From Acetobacter ascendens (GTDB lineage Bacteria; Pseudomonadota; Alphaproteobacteria; Acetobacterales; Acetobacteraceae), in assembly GCF_001766235.1 (NCBI RefSeq), contig NZ_CP015164.1:1721501-1785500 (forward strand): a DNA stretch of 64,000 nucleotides. Reading direction: 5' to 3'. Under the pieces are notes generated by a model that was not told where the DNA came from, made no database searches, and worked only from the letters and a program-made list of their open reading frames with translations. Of the stretch, positions 54,595-63,469 are shown piece after piece. Position 1 is the stretch's first letter. Each line of letters opens with the position of its first letter. The position numbers and the translations under genes are program-made.

Positions 54595-55176
54595 ATGAAA
54601 GTCCTTCTGGCTGATGAAAACTCTCACCGTGCCGGCGCACTGGCCCGTCTTCTGGAAGCCGAGGCAACGCTGGACGTTATTCTGGTAGAAGACGACACCA
54701 GCCTGATTGATGCCGTGCGCCGCCATACCCCGGATATTGTGCTGGTGGACATTAGCCGTGCCGACCGCGATGCGCTGGACAGTGTCCGCGCCCTTTCCGC
54801 CTCCGGGCTGGAACGGCCTGTGGCCCTGTTTGTGGACGAAGATGACGAAAGCCTGATGGAAGATGCCTTTGCGGCCGGGGTCTGTTCCTACAATGTGCTG
54901 GATGCGCCGGTTACAAACGTCAAACCCCTGCTACGCGCCGCCATTGCGCTCTATGGTCGCTTTCGGAACACCAATGCGGAACTTGAGGCCGCCAGAAAGA
55001 CACTTTCCGAACGTGAGACCATAGACCGCGCCAAATTTCTGTTTATGAAGCAGGAGCGCTGCAAGGAAGATGAGGCCTATCGCTGGTTCCGCAAACAGGC
55101 GATGCAGCAGGCGCGAAAAATTATTGATGTTGCCACAGATTATCTTGCTCACCAGAACAGGAATCCGAAACAATGA
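54595..55176 (+). CDS. nasT: ANTAR-domain response regulator NasT
   Basis: The 193-residue protein has a receiver-like domain (VLLADENSHRAGALARLLEAE; DIVLVDISRADRDALDSV) and a C-terminal ANTAR RNA-binding helix bundle (ETIDRAKFLFMKQERCKEDEAYRWFRKQAMQQARKIIDVA). NasT binds leader hairpins to prevent termination in nitrate-assimilation operons when released from NasS. Start at 54595 has a strong GGAGG; an upstream in-frame TTG overlaps the previous gene. Confidence 0.93.
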   Translation: MKVLLADENSHRAGALARLLEAEATLDVILVEDDTSLIDAVRRHTPDIVLVDISRADRDALDSVRALSASGLERPVALFVDEDDESLMEDAFAAGVCSYNVLDAPVTNVKPLLRAAIALYGRFRNTNAELEAARKTLSERETIDRAKFLFMKQERCKEDEAYRWFRKQAMQQARKIIDVATDYLAHQNRNPKQ

Positions 55177-56147
55177 GCACCACCTGCCGCATTGGCCTGC
55201 TGCAACTGGCGGATAGTGCCCCTGTGCTTGGGGCCCGCAGCATGGGCATTTTTAGCCGGCACGGGCTGGATGTTGAGGCCGTGGTCGTGCCCTCGTGGGC
55301 CAATATTGCGGACGGGCTGGTGTGGAACGGGCTGGATGGCGCGCTGATGTTTCCTCCGCTGGCCATTATGACCGCTCTTGGTCAGCGCGGGCGGGCTATT
55401 GGCCTGCGTCCAGGCTTTCCAGTCAGCCGTGGCGGCAACACAATTGTGCTGCGCGGTCAAAAAGTCGATCATACAGAATGGACGGCGCAGGCCGATAAAC
55501 ACCAGGCTTTTGAAAACTGGAAAAACACTTTAGGCCGCAAGCCGCGTCTTGGTGTCGTTCATCTCTACTCCACACACTATCTGATTTTGTCACGCTTTCT
55601 AAAAAGTCTGTCCGTTTGCCGGGATACAGAAATCGAGATTGTCATTATGCCGCCAGCCCGCATGATTCAGGCTCTTGCCGCTGGTGAGATTGACGGGTTT
55701 TGCGCAGGGCCACCATGGGGAGCGGATGCACACCTCAAGGGTCTGGCATTTATTGTCGCAGGCTCTGCCTCTCTTGCGCCGGGCCACCTGGAAAAAATGC
55801 TGGTTTTGAAAGAAATCTGGAAAAACCAGAACCCGGACGGCCCCACCCGTATACATGCGGCACTCACCGAAGCCATTGCCCTGTGTCATGATCCGGCACA
55901 CGCACAGGACATTACACATCTGCTCAGCAGGCCCCTCGACGCCAACGGGCTGGGCCTGCCGCAAGAGGCTGTCAAAGCCGTCATGCCAGACTCCCACACC
56001 ATGGCCGATACCATGATGTTTGGCGGCCAGAACGGCCAGACGGGCGCCGCCTGTGGCTGGATGATTGAGGATATGCAAAATGAGGGCTGGCTGCCCGCAC
56101 CCATGCTGGAAACCCTGCGTACCCTTGGCTGGTATGACTGCCAATGA
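55173..56147 (+). CDS. nasS: NasS nitrate sensor (NrtA/CmpA-like binding protein)
   Basis: The 324-residue protein resembles the NrtA/SsuA binding fold (RIGLLQLADSAPVLGARSMGIFSRHGLDVE, LALAAGEIDGFCAGPPWG-like motif MIQALAAGEIDGFCAGPPWGA) but has no signal peptide or lipobox, so it is cytosolic. NasS holds NasT inactive until nitrate or nitrite binds. It overlaps nasT by four bases and closes the operon, a feedback layout with the regulator in its own target transcript. Confidence 0.9.
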   Translation: MSTTCRIGLLQLADSAPVLGARSMGIFSRHGLDVEAVVVPSWANIADGLVWNGLDGALMFPPLAIMTALGQRGRAIGLRPGFPVSRGGNTIVLRGQKVDHTEWTAQADKHQAFENWKNTLGRKPRLGVVHLYSTHYLILSRFLKSLSVCRDTEIEIVIMPPARMIQALAAGEIDGFCAGPPWGADAHLKGLAFIVAGSASLAPGHLEKMLVLKEIWKNQNPDGPTRIHAALTEAIALCHDPAHAQDITHLLSRPLDANGLGLPQEAVKAVMPDSHTMADTMMFGGQNGQTGAACGWMIEDMQNEGWLPAPMLETLRTLGWYDCQ

Positions 56148-56376
56148 GTTCCTGCGCGTGCCCATAATACTGTGAGTGCATGCGCTCAGGGACTGTCCTT
56201 ATTTTGACCGTCTTTTTGTCAGAACTGAAATAAAAAGACAATTCTCATTTTTGTGCATCCCAGAACCAGAAATCTGTGCTTAAAAACGATTCTTAAATAG
56301 ATCGTTTGTTTTTCATCATGTCATTTCTGATCCTATGAAATGACGTGATGCGCAGCTTTCTACGTTTTGTTACTGG

Positions 56377-57369
56377 ATGCCCGCCATGTCTTCTGCTTTT
56401 TCTACTCTGCGAGAACAGATAACGGAAACTCGCAAGAAGACGATGGAACAGCTCTGTGGCATTACCCTGCATGGTGACCTGCAGGAACGGTACGTAGACT
56501 GGAGGCTACCCCTCCCCCTGAGCAGGAAGCGCCAGCAGCGTCTGGACATTATCCGCAACGCGGGCGTTCTGTTTATTCATGTGCCCAAAAATGCCGGGAC
56601 CGCCATCTCTAAGGAGCTTTATGGCTGTAGCATGCGCCATGAAAGCATCCGTTATTACCAGAGGCATGCGCCGGACGTTGTGCGCACCATGCCCAGCTTT
56701 GCCTTATGGCGGGACCCGGTTGAACGCTTCCTGTCCTCTTATGATTTCATCCGGAATGGGGGCGGCAGCCATGTCAGTCTGCATCCCGGCTTTGCAGAAC
56801 ACTATGCAGATTTAACCACTCTGGACCGCATGATTGAGTATGTGGACGGTACAACCTCAATCTATCAGCTGGACCATGTGCTGCGCCCGCAACACTGGTA
56901 TCTGACCGATCGCCACGGCGACATAGCCGTCAAAATGCTGTTTGATCTTAGAGCCCTTTTGGAAATTCGTAATCTGACGCCAAATCAGCCTCACTGAGCG
57001 CACATATAGCATCAGGAAATAACGGATTTCCGTCATTCTCGTGTTAATGTAGAGGTCTCGTCCATACTTATTTCGGCGTCATCGGCCTTTTCCAAAAGGG
57101 CTCTTAAGGATATTGACCGGATCTATCCTTTTGTCCCCGGCCTGCATGCTGGCGAGATCAAGAAAATTAATACCACCCAGCGCTTCACTACAGATCTTCG
57201 CCCCCTCCAGAAAGAGAAAATCATGGATCTCTATAAGGAGGATTACAAAATCCGGCAGGCCATTTTACCCGTTGATACGCTGCCCGAAAAATACTGTCCC
57301 CCACAGAAAATCAGCGTGCAGCGCAGTCCATCTGCCAGGTTCTATCCAGCCCTTAACACCAGCCTCTGA
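56377..57369 (+). pseudogene. Sulfotransferase-family gene with in-frame stops
   Basis: The first 206 codons carry the PAPS-binding loop VLFIHVPKNAGTAISKELYG and SFALWRDPVERFLSSYDFI, as in the sulfotransferase family 2 fold. TGA at 56995 and TAG at 57007 interrupt it. The same frame then continues with FTTDLRPLQKEKIMDLYKEDYKIRQ, the typical C-terminal end, to a stop at 57367. Acceptor unknown. A deletion or replacement in the short middle stretch is possible. Confidence 0.75.
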
Positions 57370-57617
57370 TTGCTCACCCGTAAACCACGGCAGATTCGTG
57401 GCGGCCGTGTCGTCGGAAGGCTGCCTCGCGCAAATATGATCGATTTTTTCACGTCATTTATCCTATAATATTTATCGTATATTCCTATTATTTTTCACAT
57501 TTGACATATTATATTTATTTACTGCTTTCCTCCTTTTAGTAAAAAAAAATCCTCTTATGTTTTCCCCCAGACAGGCGAGAGAGTCTTTTTCTCCCGCTCT
57601 GCATAAAGGGTTTTGTA

Positions 57618-57947
57618 ATGATGAAAAAAGCTATTCTCCTCGCCGCTGCTCTGGGTGTTGTGGCTCCGGCTCTGTCTCACGCTGAAGAACACAGACACCA
57701 CCACAACCAGAACAGCGACAACGGCAATTCTGACAACCAGAATAGCAACGATGGTGACGAAAACGGCAACCGCCGTCATGGTGGTGAGCATCGCGGTCAT
57801 CGCGACAACTCTTCCAACTCTGATAACCAGAACAACCAGGGTGACAACCAGAATGGTGGTGAGCACCGCCATGGGGGCAACCACCGTGGCGAAGGCCGTG
57901 ATGGCAACCGTGACGGTGGCCAGAACAACGGCGACAACCAGAACTAA
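57618..57947 (+). CDS. Small secreted His/Asn/Asp-rich low-complexity protein
   Basis: The 109-residue protein has a clear signal peptide (MMKKAILLAAALGVVAPALSHA) and a mature part made almost only of Asn, Asp, Gly, His, Arg, Gln and Ser, with recurring NSDNQN, GGEHRHGG and GDNQN units. No Cys is present. It may bind metals or be disordered in the periplasm; nothing in the sequence sets the function. It has its own upstream AT-rich region and downstream terminator, so it is a single-gene unit. Confidence 0.75.
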   Translation: MMKKAILLAAALGVVAPALSHAEEHRHHHNQNSDNGNSDNQNSNDGDENGNRRHGGEHRGHRDNSSNSDNQNNQGDNQNGGEHRHGGNHRGEGRDGNRDGGQNNGDNQN

Positions 57948-57971
57948 TCTGGTTCTGACCGCATGAAACAG

Positions 57972-57997
57972 AAAGGCACTTCCCCGGAAGTGCCTTT
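57972..57997 (+). terminator. Strong rho-independent terminator
   Basis: AAAGGCACTTCC-CC-GGAAGTGCCTTT followed by TT, directly after the His/Asn-rich gene. Confidence 0.93.
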
Positions 57998-58146
57998 TTG
58001 CATGCTCTCCGGTTTTTCCCTTGCGTTCCTTTATAAAAGCAGCGTCTTAATAGACGGATACATGAGGCCTGACTGATACGAGAACAGCACATTTGTCTTC
58101 ACATCCCACTTCCTCCTCGCCGACACGCTCCGAAGCGCACGCAGCC

Positions 58147-58759
58147 ATGACAGACACCCCGCAGGCTATCCATATCCTGATTGTGGAAGATGACCCCGAA
58201 ATTTGCGGGTTATTGCAGCGCTACCTTCAGCGACTGGGGTATAAGGTCTCCACCGCCCTCAACCGCGCTGGCATTGATGCCGCAGAAAAGCGCCGTCCTG
58301 TTGATCTCACCCTGCTCGACCTCATGTTGCCGGAAGAAGACGGACGCACTTTGTACAAGCATCTCCGTCAGACGTCCGCCACGCGCATCATCATGGTCAG
58401 CGCGCTGAATGATATTCATGACCGTATTTCCGGGCTGGATCTGGGCGCGGATGACTATGTCTCCAAACCGTTTGATCTGGAAGAACTGGCCGCCCGCATC
58501 CGGGCTGTGCTGAGACGCGCCCAACCCGAAGCCGCCCAGCCGGAAACTCAGGGCGTTCAGCACTATCGCTTCGATAACTGGTTGTTTGAACCCGCCAAAC
58601 GCGCGCTGTACGGCAAGACTGGCATCCGCGTGGCTCTGACTGGGTCAGAAACAGACCTGCTGTTGACCTTCTGCCAGAACGCCCATCATGTCTTTAACCG
58701 GACGGAGCTTCTGGCCCGGATTCATGGGGATGAGAAAAACGTGGCCCCCCGCGCGGTAA
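58147..58759 (+). pseudogene. OmpR-type response regulator, C-terminus lost
   Basis: The receiver domain is complete: HILIVEDDPEICGLLQ (acidic pair), TLLDLMLPEEDG (phospho-Asp) and YVSKPFDLEELAARI (Lys). The winged helix starts normally (FDNWLFEPAKRAL, TGSETDLLLTF, FNRTELLARIHGDEKNVAPRAV), then the sequence changes at about 58759 into a tail of unrelated residues (TGHKRKAAQRPP...) ending at 58821. The recognition helix and wing are lost. No sensor kinase is next to it. Confidence 0.85.
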
Positions 58760-58773
58760 CGGGGCATAAGAGA

Positions 58774-58795
58774 AAGGCGGCACAGAGGCCGCCTT
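58774..58795 (-). terminator. Terminator of the phage-like gene block
   Basis: AAGGCGGC (58774-58781) pairs with GCCGCCTT (58788-58795); on the minus strand it follows the 48-codon gene by five bases and leads into TTTCTCTT. Confidence 0.7.
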
Positions 58796-58799
58796 GTTG

Positions 58800-58946
58800 T
58801 CATGAATTATGGGAGGCCTGAGCGTCGAGCCTGTCGCGCAATTTGTTCAGGCGGCGCAGGATTGGTCCTAGAGCTAAACCAATGGAGAGAGTTCCGACGG
58901 CAAAAATGCCGTAGATCACTACCATGTTAACCGTGAAATTATCCAT
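58800..58946 (-). CDS. 48-residue single-helix membrane protein, possibly phage-derived
   Basis: This small protein (MDNFTVNMVVIYGIFAVGTL...) has one membrane helix (about 8-30) and a charged helical tail (LRRLNKLRDRLDAQ). Its ATG overlaps the stop of the upstream gene by eight bases (ATGGATAA), suggesting translational coupling. Size, topology and context fit a phage lysis-type accessory protein, without proof. Confidence 0.55.
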   Translation of the reverse strand: MDNFTVNMVVIYGIFAVGTLSIGLALGPILRRLNKLRDRLDAQASHNS

Positions 58947-59239
58947 GATCGGTTTTCTCCTCGTCTGGAGGATATGGGATATAGGCCAGAATAAGCAAGG
59001 AAATACCTTCCATGAACAAAGAACCGCAACCCGCCACGATCATATGACTCAGACTGACGGGAAAGGTTGCTGTCAGTAACGGGGTTATAATCCCGATGCC
59101 CGCGATACTGAGGGCGCTTGTTTGGAGTGCTCCTGCAAGAGCCTTTAACCTGTCTTCCTGAGATTTCCGGGTCTGCCTTGGGGGGCAGAATAGCCCTGAG
59201 CAAGCGGCGCTCTCGGTCTGTAATCTGCTGCGTGTCCAT
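58939..59239 (-). pseudogene. Two-helix membrane protein (holin-like), frameshifted
   Basis: Reading begins MDTQQITDRERRLLRAILP and leaves frame in a six-base C run (G6 at 59180-59185 on the plus strand). With five Cs it continues RKSQEDRLKALAGALQTSALSIAGIGIITPLLTATF...GSLFMEGISLLILAYIPYPPDEE, giving two membrane helices and about 99 residues. The layout before a tiny membrane protein resembles phage lysis genes. Confidence 0.55.
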
Positions 59240-59298
59240 CAAATTATATCCGGTTTGAAGGAAAGAAAACCGGGCGGCGAAGCTGCCCGGCCGCTGTA

Positions 59299-59796
59299 TC
59301 AGAAGCCGAGAGCGTCGGCCTGTGCGTCGGCAATCTGGCGATCAAGAGAGCGGGCGGAATTGCGGCTGTAGGGCTTCCATTCAGAACCAAAGTATTCGGC
59401 GTAAGCCTTGGCGGCACCTTCTGCGAGGGCTGAAAGGCCGTAGGCTTTCATACCGAGTTGGGCTGCAAATTCGCGGGCAAAGGCCGCGCGATTAGCCTGA
59501 CCATCAACGCCCATGCGGTCTTCGTCGCGGTTGTCGTTTGTAAAGCCAGAGGAGATTTCACGGGCGGCCTGCCGCTTTGTTTCGTAGAACTGTGCCTGCC
59601 CGAAAGCAGAGGCCACGCGGGCTCCCACGATGCGCTGCATGTGCATTTCAAGGGCGCGGTAATTCTTTTCGCCGTTTACGGTGGTTGCAAGAATGGGTTC
59701 CATGATCTTGATTTCTTCCATCACGGAATTGTAACCGGCTCCCAGCCAAACCCACCCGTATTCTGATTGACCCCAACGGCTCCTTTCATATTCCAT
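59299..59796 (-). CDS. Unrecognised phage-like protein, probably lacking its original start
   Basis: The 165-residue frame reads EYGWVWLGAGYNSVMEEIKIMEPIL, ARVASAFGQAQFYETKRQAAREIS and AEGAAKAYAEYFGSEWKPYSRN. It is alpha-helical and soluble. The first ATG (59796) lies exactly where the sequence changes into the MFS fragment, so the 5' part may be cut off. I do not recognise the family; the two small membrane genes downstream suggest a phage structural or lysis module. Confidence 0.5.
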   Translation of the reverse strand: MEYERSRWGQSEYGWVWLGAGYNSVMEEIKIMEPILATTVNGEKNYRALEMHMQRIVGARVASAFGQAQFYETKRQAAREISSGFTNDNRDEDRMGVDGQANRAAFAREFAAQLGMKAYGLSALAEGAAKAYAEYFGSEWKPYSRNSARSLDRQIADAQADALGF

Positions 59797-60140
59797 GGCA
59801 GACAGTCTGGCTGGGCTTTGGCGTGATTGGCGTGTGTCTGGCCATTGCCACATGGTTTGTCATGCCGCGCGATTCAGGTGATAGCGCCGCCCACCATGGC
59901 CATCTTTCCGCTGCCAACCTGCTCAAGCCGTTCCGCATCATCTTCAGCAACCCGCAAAGCTGGTTTGCCGGGATTATTGGCGGCCTGCTGTTTGTGCCCA
60001 CCACCATTGGCGCACTGGGCTGGGGCGCTTCCATGCTCAACAAAGGTGAGCATGTGACCATGGCTTTTGCCGCATCTGATGTTTCCATGGTGCCCATTGG
60101 CTGGGTGATTGGCTGCCCGCTGCTGGGCTGGATTTCTTCT
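59796..60140 (+). pseudogene. MFS transporter, middle part
   Basis: From WQTVWLGFGVIGVCLAIATWFVMPRD to LGWISS this is the central part of an MFS permease (helices about 6-8). The 5' part is missing at the phage-block junction, and IS1111-type elements interrupt it just before motif A; the remainder lies at 62974-63376. Joining the parts restores GWISDKIGRRKPV. The substrate is unknown. Confidence 0.8.
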
Positions 60141-60219
60141 GTGATGGGGTGGACGGCTCCCAACGGCATCGCGATGTGCCAAGGTGAAGTCGTTGCAGAA
60201 TTCACAGAGGAGGCCACCC

Positions 60220-61260
60220 ATGGAACAAATTATCCGTATTGGCATGGACACGTCAAAAAGTGTTTTCCAATTGCACGGTGTAAACGCGAAGGAGCAGCCT
60301 GTTTTGCGCAGGAAGCTATCCCGCCGGGAGATGGTAAAGTTTTTTGAGAAACTGCCCCCGATTGAAATCGCGATTGAGGCCTGTGGCGCCTCCCATTACT
60401 GGGGGCGGGTGCTCTCGTGTCTGGGACACACAGTGAAGCTGATCGCGCCGCAGCTCGTGAAGCCTTATGTCAAGCGCGGGAAAAACGATGCCGCCGACGC
60501 GGAAGCCCTCTGTGAAGCGATGAGTCGGCCTACAATGCGGTTCGTCCCGCTCAAGAGCGAGGAAGAGCAGGCAGCGTTGATGCTGATTGGAATGCGGGCA
60601 CGACTTATCCGGAACCGCACACAGCTCGCCAATACGATCCGGGGATATGCTGCCGAGTTTGGGATCACGGCGCCCAAAGGCATGTGCCGGATTGAGGCAC
60701 TCCTTGATCGGATCGCTGCGGACGAAAGCCTGCCCACATTGACGCGCGAGTTGTTTGCCCTTCACGCAAAGGAATATGCTGAATTGCAAGGTGAAATCGA
60801 ACAGCTTGAGGGCAAGGTGATGGCATGGCACCGCGCCAACGAATGCAGTCAGCGTCTTGCGAAAATTCCGGGCGTTGGCCCGATCGGCGCAGCGCTGCTG
60901 ATGATGAAAACGCCTGATCCGCATCTGTTCAAATCGGGTCGAGCCTTTGCGGCCTGGATCGGATTGACGCCCAGGGATCACTCAACCGGTGGAAAAACAA
61001 GGCTTGGCAGAATCACACGCGCTGGCGATGAGGTCTTGCGAAGCACGCTGGTGGTTGGCGCGACCGCAGTCGTGTCGCATGCCCGGCGGACCAATGGGAA
61101 GAATGCCTCATCTTGGTTACGTGAATTGCTGGAGCGCAAAAAACCGAAACTCGCAGCGGTGGCCCTTGCCAATAAGATTGCGCGGATTGCCTGGAAACTG
61201 ATGGTCAGCGGCGAACACTATAAGCGCCTTCTGCAGCAACTCGGCGCAGCTGCTGTTTGA
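60220..61260 (+). CDS. IS1111-type transposase 3
   Basis: The 346-residue DEDD recombinase has MEQIIRIGMDTSKSVFQLHG, AIEACGASHYWGRVLSCLG, RGKNDAADAEALCEAMSR, then KIPGVGPIGAALLMM and WIGLTPRDHSTGGKTRLGRITRAGDE, with the catalytic Ser in HSTGGKTR. It is intact. GAGGAGG lies upstream of the ATG. It differs from the other two IS1111-type transposases across the N-terminal domain. Confidence 0.9.
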   Translation: MEQIIRIGMDTSKSVFQLHGVNAKEQPVLRRKLSRREMVKFFEKLPPIEIAIEACGASHYWGRVLSCLGHTVKLIAPQLVKPYVKRGKNDAADAEALCEAMSRPTMRFVPLKSEEEQAALMLIGMRARLIRNRTQLANTIRGYAAEFGITAPKGMCRIEALLDRIAADESLPTLTRELFALHAKEYAELQGEIEQLEGKVMAWHRANECSQRLAKIPGVGPIGAALLMMKTPDPHLFKSGRAFAAWIGLTPRDHSTGGKTRLGRITRAGDEVLRSTLVVGATAVVSHARRTNGKNASSWLRELLERKKPKLAAVALANKIARIAWKLMVSGEHYKRLLQQLGAAAV

Positions 61261-61472
61261 GCTTAGCCTGGCACGATGCGCTGACATTTGACGCTCTCGT
61301 GCCGAGCTGAGGTCGTGGCTTGCAAGTAATAGAGCAGATGGTGTGATCGATCGATCCATGGCGTGAGAAAACCCGTGGCAACCAGTGGTCATCAAAGACC
61401 GCTTCTGTGTTTGGGGCTCACGCTGCGGAAGCCATCTTGGCCAGCGACCCTATGGCCGCATCAACAGGCCGG

Positions 61473-61602
61473 ACATATGGAAGCAAAGATCCGATCATTT
61501 TCTTGCCTAGCCCCTTGCAAGGGGGAGCCGTCCACATATGGAAGCAAAGATCCGATCATTTTCTTGCCTAGCCCCTTGCAAGGGGGAGCCGTCCACATAT
61601 GG
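61473..61602. repeat. 61-bp tandem duplication at an IS1111-type right end
   Basis: A unit starting ACATATGGAAGCAAAGATCC occurs at 61473-61533 and 61534-61594, with a further partial ACATATGG at 61595-61602. The copies are identical. Confidence 0.95.
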
Positions 61603-62973
61603 TTGCCGTCCGTTATGCAAGAGTTTTCTGACCCATATTGACGTGTGATCGTGTGCGGTCTTCTGTAAGGCCTGTTGATGTGGCCTTTCAGAAGCCACTG
61701 GCCAGTATGGTGATCAGCGGATCAGATCCAAATCTCACAGGCGTGCTTTAAAGCACAGAGAAATCCACTGGTTTTTCCGATCCGGATCAGACGATCATGC
61801 GCCCATTCAGGTCATCGCCCTCTCACACCCCTACCGGTTCCATCCGCGGGAGCCGAGCCATCGCTCAGGCTGCCACGGACAGGGCCGGATCCCGATAATC
61901 CTCCTGTTTTGTTGCCATGGCCCAGATGGCTCGTGCCATCCTGTTGGCCAGCGCAATGGCTACCAGCATACGGGGCTTGCGGGCCAGCATCCGTGCCAGC
62001 CAGCTTCCCGGTGCAGGGGCCTTACGGCTGGCCCAGTTCACCTGGGTCATGGCGCCCATGATGAGAAGCCTGCGGATATCAGCCTGCCCGGCTTTTGATA
62101 TCTTCCCCAGCCTTTCCTTTCCGCCAGATGAGAACTGACGGGGCACCAGCCCCAGCCACGCAGCAAAGTCGCGCCCGCGCCGGAAGCTCTGCAGGTCAGG
62201 CGCAAAAGCTTCAATCGCAAGAGCGGTCAGAGGACCCACTCCAGGCATGCTCTGCAATCTGCAGGTGTTTTCACTTTCCTGGGCAAGCATCCTGATCTTC
62301 TTTGTTCTGACATCAATCCGCACACTCTGCTCCGAAATCTGTCGCAGCAGATCAAGGCATTCCTGCTTCACAGCCTCTGGCAGAACCGCCTCATCCAGCA
62401 TGGCTTCAATGTGTCTGATATGCGCAATCCCCTGTGGCACGACGAGACCGAATTCATACAGAACGGCACGCAGGGCATTCACCAGTTCCGTGCGCTGGTG
62501 CACCAGACGCTGCCGGGCCCGGAAAAGAACGCCACGCGCCTGCTGCGCTTCAGTGCGTGGTTCGACAAAGCGCATTTCCGGCTGACGGGCCGCAATGACA
62601 ATCGCTTCCGCATCAGCAGCATCGTTCTTCTGGCGCTTCACGAAAGGCTTCACATACTGCGGAGCGATCAGTCTGACCTCGTGACCAGCTCCTGCCAGTT
62701 CGCGAGCCCAGTAATGCGCGCTCCCGCACGCTTCAAGAACGACCAGAGCAGGCGGCTGCGTGGCCATGAACTGCATAAACTGCTGACGACGCAGCTTTTT
62801 GCGAAACATCACCTCGCCCGCACGCGAAGCTCCATGAACCTGGAAAATGTTCTTTGCCAGATCAACGCCTATCACTGTATCCTTCATCTGCCGTCCTTTC
62901 GCGCAGTCGTTTCTTCCAACGACCATTCTGGCACATTGCGATGCCGTGCGGGGAGGACGGCAATCACCCCATC
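61603..62973 (-). mobile_element. IS1111-type (IS110 family) element 2
   Basis: Its left end (GATGGGGTGATTGCCG on the minus strand) is at 62973; the right end lies toward 61603, back to back with element 3, where the minus strand contains CATCAACAGGCC. Over about 814 bases from the left end it equals element 1 (27337-28150), then diverges abruptly. Confidence 0.75.
61865..62887 (-). CDS. IS1111-type transposase 2 (C-terminal half differs from copy 1)
   Basis: This 340-residue protein begins MKDTVIGVDLAKNIFQVHG and is identical to copy 1 for about 250 residues (VLEACGSAHYW, QKNDAADAEAIV, SMPGVGPLTALAIEAF). It then reads PRQFSSGGKERLGKISKAGQADIRRLLIMGAMTQ, with the catalytic Ser region in another sequence context, to ...QEDYRDPALSVAA. 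An in-frame extension upstream runs out of the MFS gene and is not native. Confidence 0.9.
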   Translation of the reverse strand: MKDTVIGVDLAKNIFQVHGASRAGEVMFRKKLRRQQFMQFMATQPPALVVLEACGSAHYWARELAGAGHEVRLIAPQYVKPFVKRQKNDAADAEAIVIAARQPEMRFVEPRTEAQQARGVLFRARQRLVHQRTELVNALRAVLYEFGLVVPQGIAHIRHIEAMLDEAVLPEAVKQECLDLLRQISEQSVRIDVRTKKIRMLAQESENTCRLQSMPGVGPLTALAIEAFAPDLQSFRRGRDFAAWLGLVPRQFSSGGKERLGKISKAGQADIRRLLIMGAMTQVNWASRKAPAPGSWLARMLARKPRMLVAIALANRMARAIWAMATKQEDYRDPALSVAA

Positions 62974-63376
62974 TGACAAGATCGGCCGCCGTAAGCCCGT
63001 GCTGATTGTTGGCGCGCTGGTGCTGCTGGCTGCATCCCTCTGCGCGCTGTATGTGCCGGTTGGTGTTCTGCCCCGCTACTCCGTGGCGCTGGTCATGGGC
63101 ATTGCCTCCGGGGCTGCCATGATCCCGTTCTCCTCCATGAAGGAAGTGAACCCGCCGGAAGTCAAAGGCACGGCTGCGGGCGTCATGAACTTTCTGGTGT
63201 TCGGCACAACAGGCGTTATGTCTCCGCTGGTATCCGCCCTGATGTCTGGCGGCGATACGGACAGCATGACCCTGTTCCACCGCGCCTTCCTGCCGCTGGT
63301 GGTCGGGATTGTGATTGCTATTCTGCTCTCCTTCCGCCTGCAGGAAACCGGCTGGAAAGTACAGAAACAAGGCTAA
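62974..63376 (+). pseudogene. MFS transporter, C-terminal part
   Basis: DKIGRRKPVLIVGALVLL (motif A) through LPLVVGIVIAILLSFRLQETGW provides the last four to five helices of the permease whose central part is at 59796-60140. It ends 16 bases before a hairpin and 44 before a strong terminator. Confidence 0.82.
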
Positions 63377-63391
63377 CGTTCTTTTTCTAAA

Positions 63392-63410
63392 GCCCGTTTC
63401 AAAAACGGGC
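63392..63410 (+). terminator. Small hairpin after the MFS gene
   Basis: GCCCGTTT-CAA-AAACGGGC, followed by GTCTTT. Confidence 0.65.
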
Positions 63411-63419
63411 GTCTTTCCA

Positions 63420-63469
63420 CAGGCACGGACCATCCGGGGCAGCCCTCCGCCCCGATGGTTCCGTGCCTG
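63420..63469 (+). terminator. Strong rho-independent terminator
   Basis: A 21-bp stem (CAGGCACGGACCATCCGGGGC, 63420-63440, with 63449-63469) has one mismatch and is followed by TTTTTGTTTG. Confidence 0.92.

Larger units (their letters stand above)
60141..61602 (+). mobile_element. IS1111-type (IS110 family) element 3
   Basis: The left end GTGATGGGGTGGACGGC resembles the ends of the other copies. The right end near 61602 contains AACAGGCCGGACATA and GAGCCGTCCACATATGG. A 61-bp unit is duplicated at this right end. The 340-base 3' non-coding stretch (61261-61602) is the expected bridge-RNA site for the IS1111 group. Confidence 0.7.

Noticed and set aside
57555-57884. Val/Thr-rich antisense frames of about 100-150 codons over the His/Asn-rich gene
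   Set aside because: They mirror the repetitive codons; the sense frame has a signal peptide, ribosome site position and terminator.
58093-58146. Upstream TTG start for the response regulator
   Set aside because: The ATG at 58147 gives the usual start of the receiver domain; the extra 18 residues are Ser/Thr-rich and unlike the family.
61473-61602. CRISPR-like repeat
   Set aside because: Units are directly adjacent with no spacers; this is a tandem duplication at an IS end. No CRISPR array was seen in the window.
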